Part shown: in pieces, positions 25,506 through 34,376 of the stretch
Numbering within the stretch: position 1 is the first letter of the stretch
Layout: the number at the start of each line of letters is the position of its first letter
Source of the DNA: CAXXOK01 sp963663285
Lineage (GTDB): Bacteria; Bacillota; Clostridia; Christensenellales; Aristaeellaceae
Reading direction: 5' to 3'
NCBI GenBank assembly: GCA_963663285.2
Contig: CAXXNI010000003.1
Span: 50,691 to 114,690, forward strand
DNA length: 64,000 bases
Translations under genes and position numbers: made by a program
Notes under the pieces: model-generated
What the model saw: only the letters and a program-made list of their open reading frames with translations
Told to the model about the DNA's origin: nothing
The model's database searches: none

Positions 25506-26540
25506 TCATTCTATTGCGTAGAGGGATTTTGCATTTCCATATAGTATTTGTGTTTTGTCAAATTCGCTGATATTGAGTGCCTGTATAAACACCGGGCCGT
25601 CCGTCATCCATTCTGCTCGAACCGGATAAGAAGATCCGTACAAAATATGATCAGCGCCTAGCACAGCAACCGCGCATTCCAATTGTGCCTTACCCCACGG
25701 TTGCGCATGTGAAATTTCAAAAAAGATATTCTCCCGCAACGCTCTGCGGAGTTCTTCGTTTGTGTCCACGAAACGGTTTGCTGCATCGGCGGTCTTGGGT
25801 TGCCCCGGCGTTAATAAACTGCTGTATGCAAAAAACCCGCCGCCCAGCATGGAATGAACAATTCGCACATTGGTGTACTTTGAAAACATACCACTGAACA
25901 ACTCCCGCATTACAGCGATAGACTGGTCATTGCAGCGGCCGTAGGAACGGCGCAGATTGTTATACGCGATCAGGCTGTCGTACTGTACCGGCACCGGCGT
26001 ATGGTGAACGTAAACCGTCATACCCAGTGTGTTCAACCGTTTAAACAGAGGCGCAAAGGCTTCGTCATCAAGGTAGATGTCTCCATAATGCGCGCTTAAC
26101 TGTATACCTCTCATTCCAAGATCGTCATAGCAGCGTTGCAGTTCTGCTAGAGCATCCCTATCCCCCCAAGGCGGGATTACCGCAAGAGGGACAAACATGC
26201 CGCCGCTACGTTTTGCGTAATCCGCCATTCCATCGTTAAATAACCGGCACATCTCCAGGCTCATCCATTCATGGCAGCAGGGTACTTTCAATACTGCATG
26301 TTCAACACCTGCTGATTCGAGCGCAGCCATCTGCTTTTCCATGACATAATCACCCTGTATATAATCCACGCCGGGATATCCAACCGGACGTTCTACAACT
26401 ATTTGCTTACGTCCGTCCGCATCCTTAACATATACTTTCGTGCCGTAACCACGAGGCGTATCTGCCAAAAAACGACTCAGCAGCGCTTCGTCTTCGAAAA
26501 TCGCCTCGGGAAACCAGTATACGTTCGCGTCGATGATCAT
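25506..26540 (-). CDS. Amidohydrolase-2/ACMSD-type TIM-barrel protein with altered metal site
   Basis: 344 residues from ATG 26540 (AAGGAG 8 nt upstream). ACMSD-like amidohydrolases decarboxylate or hydrolyse aromatic acids with a metal held by HxH, two His and an Asp. Here the start reads IDANVYWFPE (HxH replaced by N and Y), VYVHHTPV and IVHSMLGGG keep the two mid-barrel His residues, and the last ligand motif GSDYP reads GSSYP (Asp to Ser). So the metal site looks incomplete: non-metal catalysis, a different metal geometry or a non-catalytic role. Last gene of operon A, 116 nt after the MBL gene. An aromatic acid substrate is inferred from neighbours. Confidence 0.75.
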   Translation of the reverse strand: MIIDANVYWFPEAIFEDEALLSRFLADTPRGYGTKVYVKDADGRKQIVVERPVGYPGVDYIQGDYVMEKQMAALESAGVEHAVLKVPCCHEWMSLEMCRLFNDGMADYAKRSGGMFVPLAVIPPWGDRDALAELQRCYDDLGMRGIQLSAHYGDIYLDDEAFAPLFKRLNTLGMTVYVHHTPVPVQYDSLIAYNNLRRSYGRCNDQSIAVMRELFSGMFSKYTNVRIVHSMLGGGFFAYSSLLTPGQPKTADAANRFVDTNEELRRALRENIFFEISHAQPWGKAQLECAVAVLGADHILYGSSYPVRAEWMTDGPVFIQALNISEFDKTQILYGNAKSLYAIE

Positions 26541-26656
26541 AGTATTCACTCCTTGAAATAATTAACATCGGTAATTCTGCTATAAAACCATAGAGAGATA
26601 AGCCCATTGACATAGGCTTTCCTGCTTCAGCCGGTTCAAACACTGCCTGAATTGTG

Positions 26657-27544
26657 CTAGTCCCGCACTTTTCGGATATCATAGGTGATGCTTGTGCCGT
26701 CAGAATTCAGCGTTCTTTGATAAGCCAATCCGTCATCCCAGTTCTTCGGTCCATCGCCCGGATGCGGCAGCCGCCTTTTCCATATTCTCCGGCCCTGCTC
26801 ATCAATGCGTTCAAAGTTGGGGAACGGGAAGGGCTGTGCTAAAGCGCCTTCACAGCCACTGAGGATATTACGCGTACATGCCAGCTGGCTGTTAAAAAGC
26901 GCCGCATCAAGCTTTCCGCCGCCTCCATATAAGAAATCAAACGCACTTCGATAGGGCACGAGCTTATGCAGCATAACCAGCCAATGTTCAACGGTGCCAT
27001 TAAGCTTTTTGCCGTGTGCCATAAACTCATCGCCGGAGAAAAGAATGCGAGACTTCTTATCCAGAAACGCCAGACTGCCGACCGCATGATCGGGAATCTT
27101 AAAAACCAGCAGCTCACGACCCTTAAGCGGTATAACATCCCCATCGTTCACGATTTTCACCGGATAATCTCTGGGGAAATCAATCCCTTCAAAACTGGGG
27201 AAAGGTCTTGTTGCCAACGGCTGGGTTTCCGCAGACATATAAGCCAAATCAAAATAGCTGTTGTTGGCGGTATGGTCAAAATGATCATGCGTATTGGCAA
27301 TTGCGCGTAATGGCTTGCTGGTAAGGATCTGGCAGTATTCGCGGATGTTGCCCGCGCCATAACCGGAGTCAATCAGCAGGGCTTCATCGTCACCTTCCAG
27401 CAGATACGAAAAGTCACCATCGCTTAGGATTTGCCAGATGCCGGAAGCAATTTGCGTATGGCGAAAATAAGGTTCGCTCATCGGAACCAGCAACCCATCC
27501 TCATCTTCCAGAAGTATGTCCTTTTTGCAGGAGAAATCAATCAT
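26657..27544 (-). CDS. MBL-fold metallo-hydrolase (operon A)
   Basis: 295 residues from ATG 27544, overlapping the upstream esterase by 8 nt; AGGGA is 9-10 nt upstream (ATG 27550 is an alternative). The metal site is complete: NTHDHFDH (HxHxDH), PDHAVGSLAF and SGDEFMAH. Family members hydrolyse lactones, thioesters or phosphoesters; lactonase action on phenolic lactones would fit this locus but is speculation. Cytoplasmic. A paralogue with the same position relative to an esterase ends operon C (45726-46610). Confidence 0.85.
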   Translation of the reverse strand: MIDFSCKKDILLEDEDGLLVPMSEPYFRHTQIASGIWQILSDGDFSYLLEGDDEALLIDSGYGAGNIREYCQILTSKPLRAIANTHDHFDHTANNSYFDLAYMSAETQPLATRPFPSFEGIDFPRDYPVKIVNDGDVIPLKGRELLVFKIPDHAVGSLAFLDKKSRILFSGDEFMAHGKKLNGTVEHWLVMLHKLVPYRSAFDFLYGGGGKLDAALFNSQLACTRNILSGCEGALAQPFPFPNFERIDEQGRRIWKRRLPHPGDGPKNWDDGLAYQRTLNSDGTSITYDIRKVRD

Positions 27545-28754
27545 CAGCATATTTCCCTTCATACAGGCGCTGCTCAAATAACCACTCGCGCAGCGCCTTG
27601 ATATCATAGGCTTTCGCCCAAGTGCATATGTGATGTGTGCCCGGATTTTCTTCCATGCCATTAGGGATGACGCTACGGCCTTCAAACCATGTAAAGTTCA
27701 GGTTGCAATTGCTGCTTTTCTGGCTGCGGATCAAAGCATCCAGCCACGCAGCATCCGCCTGTGCATCCATATGGTTGATGCTCAGTTTTCCCCCAGCATC
27801 ACGCATGGTGCGCATACAAGCACCCATGATGGGGTATGCTTTCTGATCGCCGTTGGATACAACCGCCCAAATATTTTCATCCTTGGCAGCAGCCATACGG
27901 TTTGGGTCCCACTGCCCTGCCACCAACAGACATCCCGCAAAAAAGTGAGGGTTGCGCAGCAGAAGCTCGCAAATCATCATACAACCCATAGATTGCCCAG
28001 TGGCATAGATTCGCGAACGATCTATCGCATATTGATTACACAGCGTCTCCAACAGTTCCGTAGTAGCGTCTGCTTCCCATGTGACTTCAAAATCATCATT
28101 CGCACATGCTGTTGGATAATGTGGAGCCACAACAAAACAGGGCCTGCGTCCATAGTCTGATTCTAATGCCCATACCGTAGCCCCGGTTCCCTGCATCAAG
28201 GGTGCTTCCACATTAGGCGAGCAGGAACCTGCATCGTGCATGAATAGCACCACAGGATACTTTTGCCCTCGAATCACATACTCAGGAGCATAGAGGTTGT
28301 ATTCCAGCTTTTTTCCATTTTTAGCGGTAAAGGATGCCGTTAAAAACCGTTCAACCATTCCACGGTCCTGTTTGGTTGCCGCTACGGACTGGAAGGGAGC
28401 AACCTGCAAGCCGCCCGCGGTAGCAACCGGGTTGCGCTGGGTAACTTTGATAACAGGGTTATCAATCTCCATATATCCATGCGGCCCATTCCCAACATGC
28501 CGGCATAAAGCCGCTGCGGAGCTGGTTGGATCTAGCAGCAATTGTACAAACCGCCCCGTTCTGGCTACCTCTCCACGCAAACTATCGGACGCGCAAACAT
28601 CCACGATGGTATATCCTTCTACCAGATAGTCCTCACAGCTTAGCTTTTCACCAACAATAGCATCACTGTATTCAATGACCGCAGATACAAGCTTTTGTCC
28701 AAAAGAATAGCCTGTGGATACGGCTGTTATTTCAACCACTTGCGGTTCTTTCAT
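27537..28754 (-). CDS. Cytoplasmic esterase with N-terminal Ig-like domain (operon A)
   Basis: 405 residues. Residues 1-125 form a beta-rich, Ig-like domain as in PHB-depolymerase-type esterases, ending near NPVIKVTQRN. The catalytic part has EYNLYAPEYV, VVLFMHDAG, DRSIYATGQS-like DRSRIYATGQSMGCMM (Ser nucleophile in GQSMG), SNGDQKAYP and His near the end (THHICTW). No signal peptide. It shares GQWDPNRMAAAKDE and GDQKAYP with the secreted esterase at 21242, so the two are outside/inside paralogues. Operon position after ABC ATPases suggests hydrolysis of the imported ester. Confidence 0.8.
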   Translation of the reverse strand: MKEPQVVEITAVSTGYSFGQKLVSAVIEYSDAIVGEKLSCEDYLVEGYTIVDVCASDSLRGEVARTGRFVQLLLDPTSSAAALCRHVGNGPHGYMEIDNPVIKVTQRNPVATAGGLQVAPFQSVAATKQDRGMVERFLTASFTAKNGKKLEYNLYAPEYVIRGQKYPVVLFMHDAGSCSPNVEAPLMQGTGATVWALESDYGRRPCFVVAPHYPTACANDDFEVTWEADATTELLETLCNQYAIDRSRIYATGQSMGCMMICELLLRNPHFFAGCLLVAGQWDPNRMAAAKDENIWAVVSNGDQKAYPIMGACMRTMRDAGGKLSINHMDAQADAAWLDALIRSQKSSNCNLNFTWFEGRSVIPNGMEENPGTHHICTWAKAYDIKALREWLFEQRLYEGKYADD

Positions 28755-28775
28755 GGTATGCTCCTTTATCCCTTA

Positions 28776-29732
28776 TCAATGATTCAACTCTCTGGCCCGA
28801 CAGCAGGCCACAAAATGGTTGGGCATCAATTCTTCCAGCTGCTGCGGTTGATAGCATGCGTCACAAACATACGGGCAGCGGGCCGCAAAGCGGCATCCGG
28901 GTTTTGGTTCGACTGGCGAAGTAATTTCCCCCTTCAGCCGAATACGTTCCCGCTTGTGGTGTATATCGGTTGAAGGAATAGCCGAAAGCAACGCTTTTGT
29001 ATATGGGTGAAGCGGAGAAATGAACATCTCCTTTGACGGGGAAGTCTCCACCAGTTGCCCTAAATACATTACGCAAATATCGTTGGAGATATGGCGCACA
29101 ACCGACAAATCGTGTGTTACGAACATATAAGTTAATCCCTGCTGTTCCTGCAAATCTTGCAGCAGGTTCAAAACCTGTGCCTGTATGGAAACATCCAAAG
29201 CCGATACAGGTTCATCACAAACAATAAAATCCGGGTTCAGTGCTAATGCGCGCGCTATTCCCACACGCTGTCGCCGTCCACCATCCAGCTCATGCGGGTA
29301 GGCCAGGCGGAGCCGCTGGTCAATACCAACCAATTTCATCAATTCCTCGGTCTTCTCGCCTAATTCGGAGCGGTGATAATGCCCGGATAATTTTAAGGGT
29401 TCTTTGATTACTTCTTCTACCGTCTGGCGCGGGTTCAGCGACGAATAAGGATCCTGAAATACAATTTGCATTTTTTCGTTGATTTCATGCATCTTCCGGC
29501 GGTTGACATGTGTAATGTCTTCGCCGTTCATCAATATCTGTCCATCCGTGCTTTCCAGCAGATGGATAATCGTACGGCCCAGTGTAGATTTACCGCATCC
29601 ACTTTCGCCAACCACGCCCATGGTATTGCCTTTACGAATGGAAAAGCTGACGTCATCCACAGCGTGAAGTTTACCTTTGGGCGTATCAAAATATTTTTTA
29701 AGATGCCGCACCTCAATCATAGGTGAATCCAT
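28776..29732 (-). CDS. Oligopeptide/dipeptide-type ABC ATPase, OppF/DppF (operon A)
   Basis: 318 residues from ATG 29732 with AAGGAGG upstream. Walker A GESGCGKST, Q-loop VFQDPYSSLNPR, signature region HELDGGRRQRVGIARAL (LDGGR in place of LSGGQ, also in the operon C paralogue), Walker B FIVCDEPVSALD, then the C-terminal OppD/F Cys-rich tail GCRFAARCPYVCDACY that is linked to an iron-sulfur site in some members. Energises import with the partner ATPase 4 nt upstream. Confidence 0.92.
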   Translation of the reverse strand: MDSPMIEVRHLKKYFDTPKGKLHAVDDVSFSIRKGNTMGVVGESGCGKSTLGRTIIHLLESTDGQILMNGEDITHVNRRKMHEINEKMQIVFQDPYSSLNPRQTVEEVIKEPLKLSGHYHRSELGEKTEELMKLVGIDQRLRLAYPHELDGGRRQRVGIARALALNPDFIVCDEPVSALDVSIQAQVLNLLQDLQEQQGLTYMFVTHDLSVVRHISNDICVMYLGQLVETSPSKEMFISPLHPYTKALLSAIPSTDIHHKRERIRLKGEITSPVEPKPGCRFAARCPYVCDACYQPQQLEELMPNHFVACCRARELNH

Positions 29733-29736
29733 CGTT

Positions 29737-30729
29737 CTATTCCTCCTTCGCGATCTGAGCAAGGCGGCAGCAACGGCATAGATGGCCGTCACCAACGTCT
29801 ATCAGCGGAATATGGTCACCCCGGCATTCCTCTGCAACATGCGGACAACGAGGGTGGAACGCGCAGCCAGCCGGAAGTTTCGCAGGGTTGGGCGGCAACC
29901 CGTCAATGGGTGACAGCCGCTTCACATCCGCATTGAGATCCGGCAAGGAACCAAACAAACCCTTGGTATAGGGGTAAAGCGGATGATCGAAAATCTGCTC
30001 TTTTGTGCCGTATTCCATAATTTCGCCCGCATAGACCACAGCTACGGTATCGCATACTTCCGCCACAACGCCCAGATCATGCGTGATCATAACCATTGAT
30101 GTATTGAACTTCTCTTTCAGGTCGTTGATCATATCCAGTACCTGCGCCTGAATTGTCACATCCAGCGCGGTTGTAGGCTCATCAGCCAGCAGCAATTCCG
30201 GGTTACATGCCAACGCCATGGCAATAACCACACGCTGCTTCATGCCGCCAGAAAACTGATGAGGATATTCGGTATAACGGTCGCTCGGAATACCAACCAT
30301 CTCTAGCATAACTTTGGCTTTACGTACACCTTCGGCTTTGTCGCATTTTTCATGTTTGATTATAACTTCGGCAATCTGATCGCCAATCCGCATGATGGGG
30401 TTTAACGCAGTCATGGGATCTTGAAAGATCATAGATACCGCTTTACCGCGCACTTTGCGCATATCATGGTGGTCGAGCGTACGCAAATCGCGTCCCTCAA
30501 AGAAAATTTCACCCGCAGGGATTCTGGCTGGCGGTTCCGGCAGGATGCCAATAATCGCCTTTGCGATGGATGTTTTCCCTGCGCCCGTTTCACCCACCAG
30601 ACCAATGGTTTTCCCGCGTTCCAACTCAAAAGATACATCATTGACTGCGTGGATGACCTCGCCTTCGGAGGTGTATTCCACGGTTAAGTGACGAACTGAT
30701 AGTAAGTTGTCTTTAGTATTCGTCTCCAT
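29737..30729 (-). CDS. Oligopeptide/dipeptide-type ABC ATPase, OppD/DppD (operon A)
   Basis: 330 residues from ATG 30729, preceded by TAAGGAGG. Walker A GETGAGKTS, Q-loop IFQDPMTALNP, signature QFSGGMKQRVVIAMAL, Walker B LLLADEPTTALD, and the Cys-containing tail GCAFHPRCPHVAEEC typical of OppD. Forms the ATPase heterodimer with the OppF-like product. Despite the family name, substrates of such transporters include many non-peptides. Confidence 0.92.
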   Translation of the reverse strand: METNTKDNLLSVRHLTVEYTSEGEVIHAVNDVSFELERGKTIGLVGETGAGKTSIAKAIIGILPEPPARIPAGEIFFEGRDLRTLDHHDMRKVRGKAVSMIFQDPMTALNPIMRIGDQIAEVIIKHEKCDKAEGVRKAKVMLEMVGIPSDRYTEYPHQFSGGMKQRVVIAMALACNPELLLADEPTTALDVTIQAQVLDMINDLKEKFNTSMVMITHDLGVVAEVCDTVAVVYAGEIMEYGTKEQIFDHPLYPYTKGLFGSLPDLNADVKRLSPIDGLPPNPAKLPAGCAFHPRCPHVAEECRGDHIPLIDVGDGHLCRCCRLAQIAKEE

Positions 30730-30741
30730 GGCTAAACCTCC

Positions 30742-31620
30742 TTAATTCTTAAGTTTTGGGTCCATCGCATCCCGCAGGCCATCGCCCAGCATGTTAAAGC
30801 AGAGCACCACAACCATGATGCACAAGCCCGGGAAAATGCACAAATGTGGATAACGCGTAATGACCGATTTCCCAGCTGAAAGCATAGCACCCCATTCCGG
30901 GGTAGGCGGTTGCACGCCCAGACCGATATAGCTAAGGCCCGCAGCGGCCAAAATCGTATTGCCGATACCCATCGTGACCGATACGATTAGAGGAGCAATC
31001 GAATTAGGTAGGATATGAGAGGTGATGATGCGTAGTTTACTGCAATTGATCTTTTCCGCCGCTTCTATGTATTCTTGCTTGCGCACAGTGAGAATAGAAC
31101 CGCGGAGAAGCCTCACAGTCATAGGCACACCGCCGATGGACAGGGCAATAATAGTATTGCCAAAGCCCGAACCCAGCGCCGCTGATATTGCGATAGACAG
31201 CAGCATACCGGGGATGGCCTGTAAAATATCCAGAAACCGCATGATGATCGTATCAACCCAGCCACCAAAGTAACCTACCAGCGAACCAAGTAGCATACCG
31301 ATCACCGTTGCCAATAGCGTTGCCAGCAAACCTAAACTGAGAGATGCGCGGGCGCCAAATAATACGCGGGAAAAAATATCCCGCCCCAGCTCATCACAAC
31401 CGAAAATATGCTCCCAACTTGGAGTTGCATACATTTTCGTCATGTCCATCTTGGTATAGTCATACGGGGTTATCCACAGGGAGAGAATAGCTGCTACGAT
31501 CAGCACGAGAAGAACCACCAGCCCCAGCATGGCGATCTTGTTGCGACGCAGACGGTGCATTACTTGTGAAAACTGCCCTTCTTTGCGTTTGCGATCCGTA
31601 ACCCGCTTTTCCTTAAGCAT
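30742..31620 (-). CDS. ABC permease, DppC/OppC type (operon A)
   Basis: 292 residues from ATG 31620 with AGGAGG upstream and an 8-nt overlap with the DppB-type gene. Six spans, N-terminal cytoplasmic basic tail, FGCDELGRDIFSRVLFGAR and the EAA loop EYIEAAEKINCSKLRIITSHILPNSIAPL. The domain pattern is standard for DppC. It pairs with the DppB-type subunit to form the import pore. Confidence 0.92.
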   Translation of the reverse strand: MLKEKRVTDRKRKEGQFSQVMHRLRRNKIAMLGLVVLLVLIVAAILSLWITPYDYTKMDMTKMYATPSWEHIFGCDELGRDIFSRVLFGARASLSLGLLATLLATVIGMLLGSLVGYFGGWVDTIIMRFLDILQAIPGMLLSIAISAALGSGFGNTIIALSIGGVPMTVRLLRGSILTVRKQEYIEAAEKINCSKLRIITSHILPNSIAPLIVSVTMGIGNTILAAAGLSYIGLGVQPPTPEWGAMLSAGKSVITRYPHLCIFPGLCIMVVVLCFNMLGDGLRDAMDPKLKN

Positions 31621-32569
31621 GCAGCTTCCTCCTCTTCCTGCCCTCGTACTGTGCCTTGATACGCGGATCAACATATGCATAAACAATATCCACCAGCAAC
31701 ATAATCAAGCTGAAAATCAGACCCAGTACCAGCACGCCGCCCATAACAATGGGATAATCACGCTGATTGATGGCACTGGTCATGTAGCTGCCTACGCCAG
31801 GGATAGAAAATACGTTTTCAATAATTACGGTGCCACCGAGCATCATCCCCATTCCATTGCCAACAATGGTAATGATCGGAATGAGCGCGTTGGGCAGTGC
31901 ATGTTTGAAAAGAATGTCGTTCCTGCTAAGCCCTTTCGCTTTGGCTGTGGCAATATAATCAGACCGGATGACTTCCAGCATACTGGATCGTGTCTGCCGC
32001 GCCTGAGTAGCAATGCCTGCCAGGCAATTTGCCAAACACGGTAAAATAAAATACTCAATGCCTCCAACACCGTAGGTGGGCAGCCAGCCAAGGTTAACCG
32101 CAAAGATAACAACCAGCATAAGCGCCAGCCAGAAAGCCGGAATACTGACACCAAAGAGAGCTATAAACATACATATACGGTCAGCAAGACCATTACGGTG
32201 TGTTGCAGCAACTATACCAAGCGGTGTACCGACAACGATTTGTAAAAACATACAAAACAATGCAATCACGAGTGTAAACCTCATGCGGCTCATAAGCCCT
32301 GCAAGAACCGATGTACCATACATGTAGGATGTGCCCAAATCAAAATGAAGAAATACCTGTACCAGATAGTTGCCCAACCTGACAATATAGGGGTCATTTA
32401 GTCCCATTTCCGCACGCTTAGCCGCCAACTGAACCTGTGTCGCACCCGCGCCAAGCATAGCCTGTGCCGGATCACCCGGGCAGATGTACATGATGGAAAA
32501 AATCAGAATTGCTATGCCAAGCATGACCGGAATCATCCACAGAAGTCTTTTGATGATGTATCGGCTCAT
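31613..32569 (-). CDS. ABC permease, DppB/OppB type (operon A)
   Basis: 318 residues from ATG 32569. First span preceded by RYIIKRLLWMIPVMLGIAILIF, the usual DppB start, then MYICPGDPAQAMLG and the EAA-type loop SDYIATAKAKGLSRNDILFKHALPNALIPI. Six spans. It begins about 140 nt after a strong hairpin that follows the SBP gene, so its expression may be lower than that of the SBP. Confidence 0.92.
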   Translation of the reverse strand: MSRYIIKRLLWMIPVMLGIAILIFSIMYICPGDPAQAMLGAGATQVQLAAKRAEMGLNDPYIVRLGNYLVQVFLHFDLGTSYMYGTSVLAGLMSRMRFTLVIALFCMFLQIVVGTPLGIVAATHRNGLADRICMFIALFGVSIPAFWLALMLVVIFAVNLGWLPTYGVGGIEYFILPCLANCLAGIATQARQTRSSMLEVIRSDYIATAKAKGLSRNDILFKHALPNALIPIITIVGNGMGMMLGGTVIIENVFSIPGVGSYMTSAINQRDYPIVMGGVLVLGLIFSLIMLLVDIVYAYVDPRIKAQYEGRKRRKLHA

Positions 32570-32707
32570 GAATCTTGTCCTCTCTAAATGGTGTTGTTAA
32601 CAGTTAGAAGACAGTGAAATGTTTCCTGCTCATGCTGTTTGCTTCGGTATACCGAAGCGGCGCAACAGCTCATGTGCGAGCCGCAACGCCGCTCGACCTC
32701 GTTCCTC

Positions 32708-32744
32708 CCTGCCAGCAGCAGATAGAATATCCGCTGCTGGCAGG
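32708..32744 (-). terminator. Intra-operon hairpin after the SBP gene (operon A)
   Basis: Perfect 12-bp stem CCTGCCAGCAGC / GCTGCTGGCAGG with a 13-nt loop in the 204-nt gap between SBP and permease genes. No clear U-run on the minus strand, so it more likely stabilises the SBP mRNA or partly stops transcription. Confidence 0.55.
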
Positions 32745-32773
32745 CGTAAGCAGTTATCCAGGGGTGAAGTTCA

Positions 32774-34312
32774 TCAATACTCGCACGCGCCGGGCAGTAC
32801 CTGACCGCGGAAGCAGGTAGCCAAAGTCGTGATCACGTTAGTGTGAGCTACATTGCTAAGCTTCTGCACAAGGCCGATACCATAGCATTGTTCCTTCAGG
32901 TACTGATGGAAGGCATCCATGCTTTCATCGTTGTGGGTTTCCTCGTTCATTGCGGTTACAAGCAGGCTTTGCAGCGTATCATCCTTCACGAAATTTTCCG
33001 CGCCGCCGTGCACATAACCGGTGTTATCCCAGCCAAGTTTGAACACATTTACAAGGTAGCTGGAGGACGCGCCTTCATCCAACATCAAATCCCACTGTTC
33101 AGGTTGGTATTTATATTCGTTGAACAGCTGGGAATCATAGCCGCACAGTTCAACATTAATACCATAAGGCATCAGCATCGCCTGAATGATGGTAGCCATC
33201 TTGGTGAAGGAATCTCCTGTTACGTACATGAGCTTCAGGCTGGCGCTGGCTACGCCTGATTCAGAGAACAGCGCGGCCGCTTTTTCGGCATCATATTCAT
33301 AGTAGCTTTCATCATTCCACTTTTCAACATAATCGGCATATTTGGTGTTGCCGTAAGTCTTTACCGCGGCGCCGTTGCCATCGTAAGCACCCGCGATCAG
33401 CATATTGTCGTCAATGGCATAAGCGATCGCTTGACGGAGAGCAAGATTATCGGCAAAGATGCTTCCGGTGTTGCAGTTGAAGAGAAGCATCTCAGTAGTG
33501 TTGTCAGGCACCTGGCTGACAGCAAAACCATCCATGGTTTTGAAATCGTCAATGTCCGTATCCGAAACGAAAACGGAAACGTCCACCGCTTTGGTTTTCA
33601 GTGCATTGGTCAACTGCGCACCGTCCACGATAACATCAAACTCAATGGTTTTAATATTGTGTTTGGAGGTTTCGCGCACGAGGCTTTCATCGGTCTGCCA
33701 GTAGGTGCCCTTATCTTCGTATACCAGTTTGGAACCGGAAGCAAAATCCACCAGAGAATACGCGCTGGTAGATACCGGATCCACAGCCATTTGGTCGGAG
33801 CTTGCTTCATAAGCAGCCTGTGTTACAATGGGGCATTCCATCAGCAGTGCTTCCAAATCGCCAGCCGCAAGAGTATTAAATTTAAATTCCGCCACATATT
33901 CGCTGATTGCTGTTACGCTGTCGATAGAACCCAGCTTAGGCAGATTGCCGGAGGCCATAGCCGTTGTATAACAGAAAGCAATGTCCGAAGCCGTAAGCGG
34001 ATTGCCAGCCTGATCGGTAATGTAATCGTAAATCTCAACATCGTATGTGAGTTCATCAACCTGGGTCAGGTTCTTCATTAGAACACCCTGCATTTCGCCG
34101 TTTACCTTGGTGACCAAAAACTCATAAGTTGTAAACAGAATGCCGATGCGGCCCAGACCCATGCCTTGGAAAGGACCAATGTTGCCGGGATCGCCAGTCA
34201 AGCCAACGACAACTTTATCAGCTTCCGCGGTGGCGGAGACGCTGACACACCCGAGTATCATCGTCAGACATAGCATAAGGGAAATGAGTTTTGCAAACCG
34301 AGTGTTGCGCAT
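32774..34312 (-). CDS. ABC substrate-binding protein, SBP_bac_5 family (operon A)
   Basis: 512 residues from ATG 34312 (AAGGTGG upstream). Signal peptide with MILGCVSVSATA: ILGC could serve as a weak lipobox, otherwise cleavage is at ATA-E. Family 5 features: TYDVEIYDYITDQAGNPLTASDIAFCY (domain I) and RQAIAYAIDDNMLIAGAYDGNG. Binds the ligand outside and delivers it to the DppB/C pore. A paralogue with matching order of motifs is at 52494. Ligand unknown; context points to a phenolic conjugate rather than a peptide. Confidence 0.88.
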   Translation of the reverse strand: MRNTRFAKLISLMLCLTMILGCVSVSATAEADKVVVGLTGDPGNIGPFQGMGLGRIGILFTTYEFLVTKVNGEMQGVLMKNLTQVDELTYDVEIYDYITDQAGNPLTASDIAFCYTTAMASGNLPKLGSIDSVTAISEYVAEFKFNTLAAGDLEALLMECPIVTQAAYEASSDQMAVDPVSTSAYSLVDFASGSKLVYEDKGTYWQTDESLVRETSKHNIKTIEFDVIVDGAQLTNALKTKAVDVSVFVSDTDIDDFKTMDGFAVSQVPDNTTEMLLFNCNTGSIFADNLALRQAIAYAIDDNMLIAGAYDGNGAAVKTYGNTKYADYVEKWNDESYYEYDAEKAAALFSESGVASASLKLMYVTGDSFTKMATIIQAMLMPYGINVELCGYDSQLFNEYKYQPEQWDLMLDEGASSSYLVNVFKLGWDNTGYVHGGAENFVKDDTLQSLLVTAMNEETHNDESMDAFHQYLKEQCYGIGLVQKLSNVAHTNVITTLATCFRGQVLPGACEY

Positions 34313-34376
34313 GTTTTTTTCCACCTTTCAATTTCTATGATATGTACGTTCCTTACCAGAAACGTCAGATCCATTT

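Noticed and set aside
26541..26656. Frame in the gap between the MBL and amidohydrolase genes
   Set aside because: No ribosome site or family similarity; probably leader sequence with a small AAGCC/GGCTT hairpin.
33431..34081. Open frame antisense to the operon A SBP
   Set aside because: No ribosome site and no motif; the SBP on the minus strand explains the region fully.
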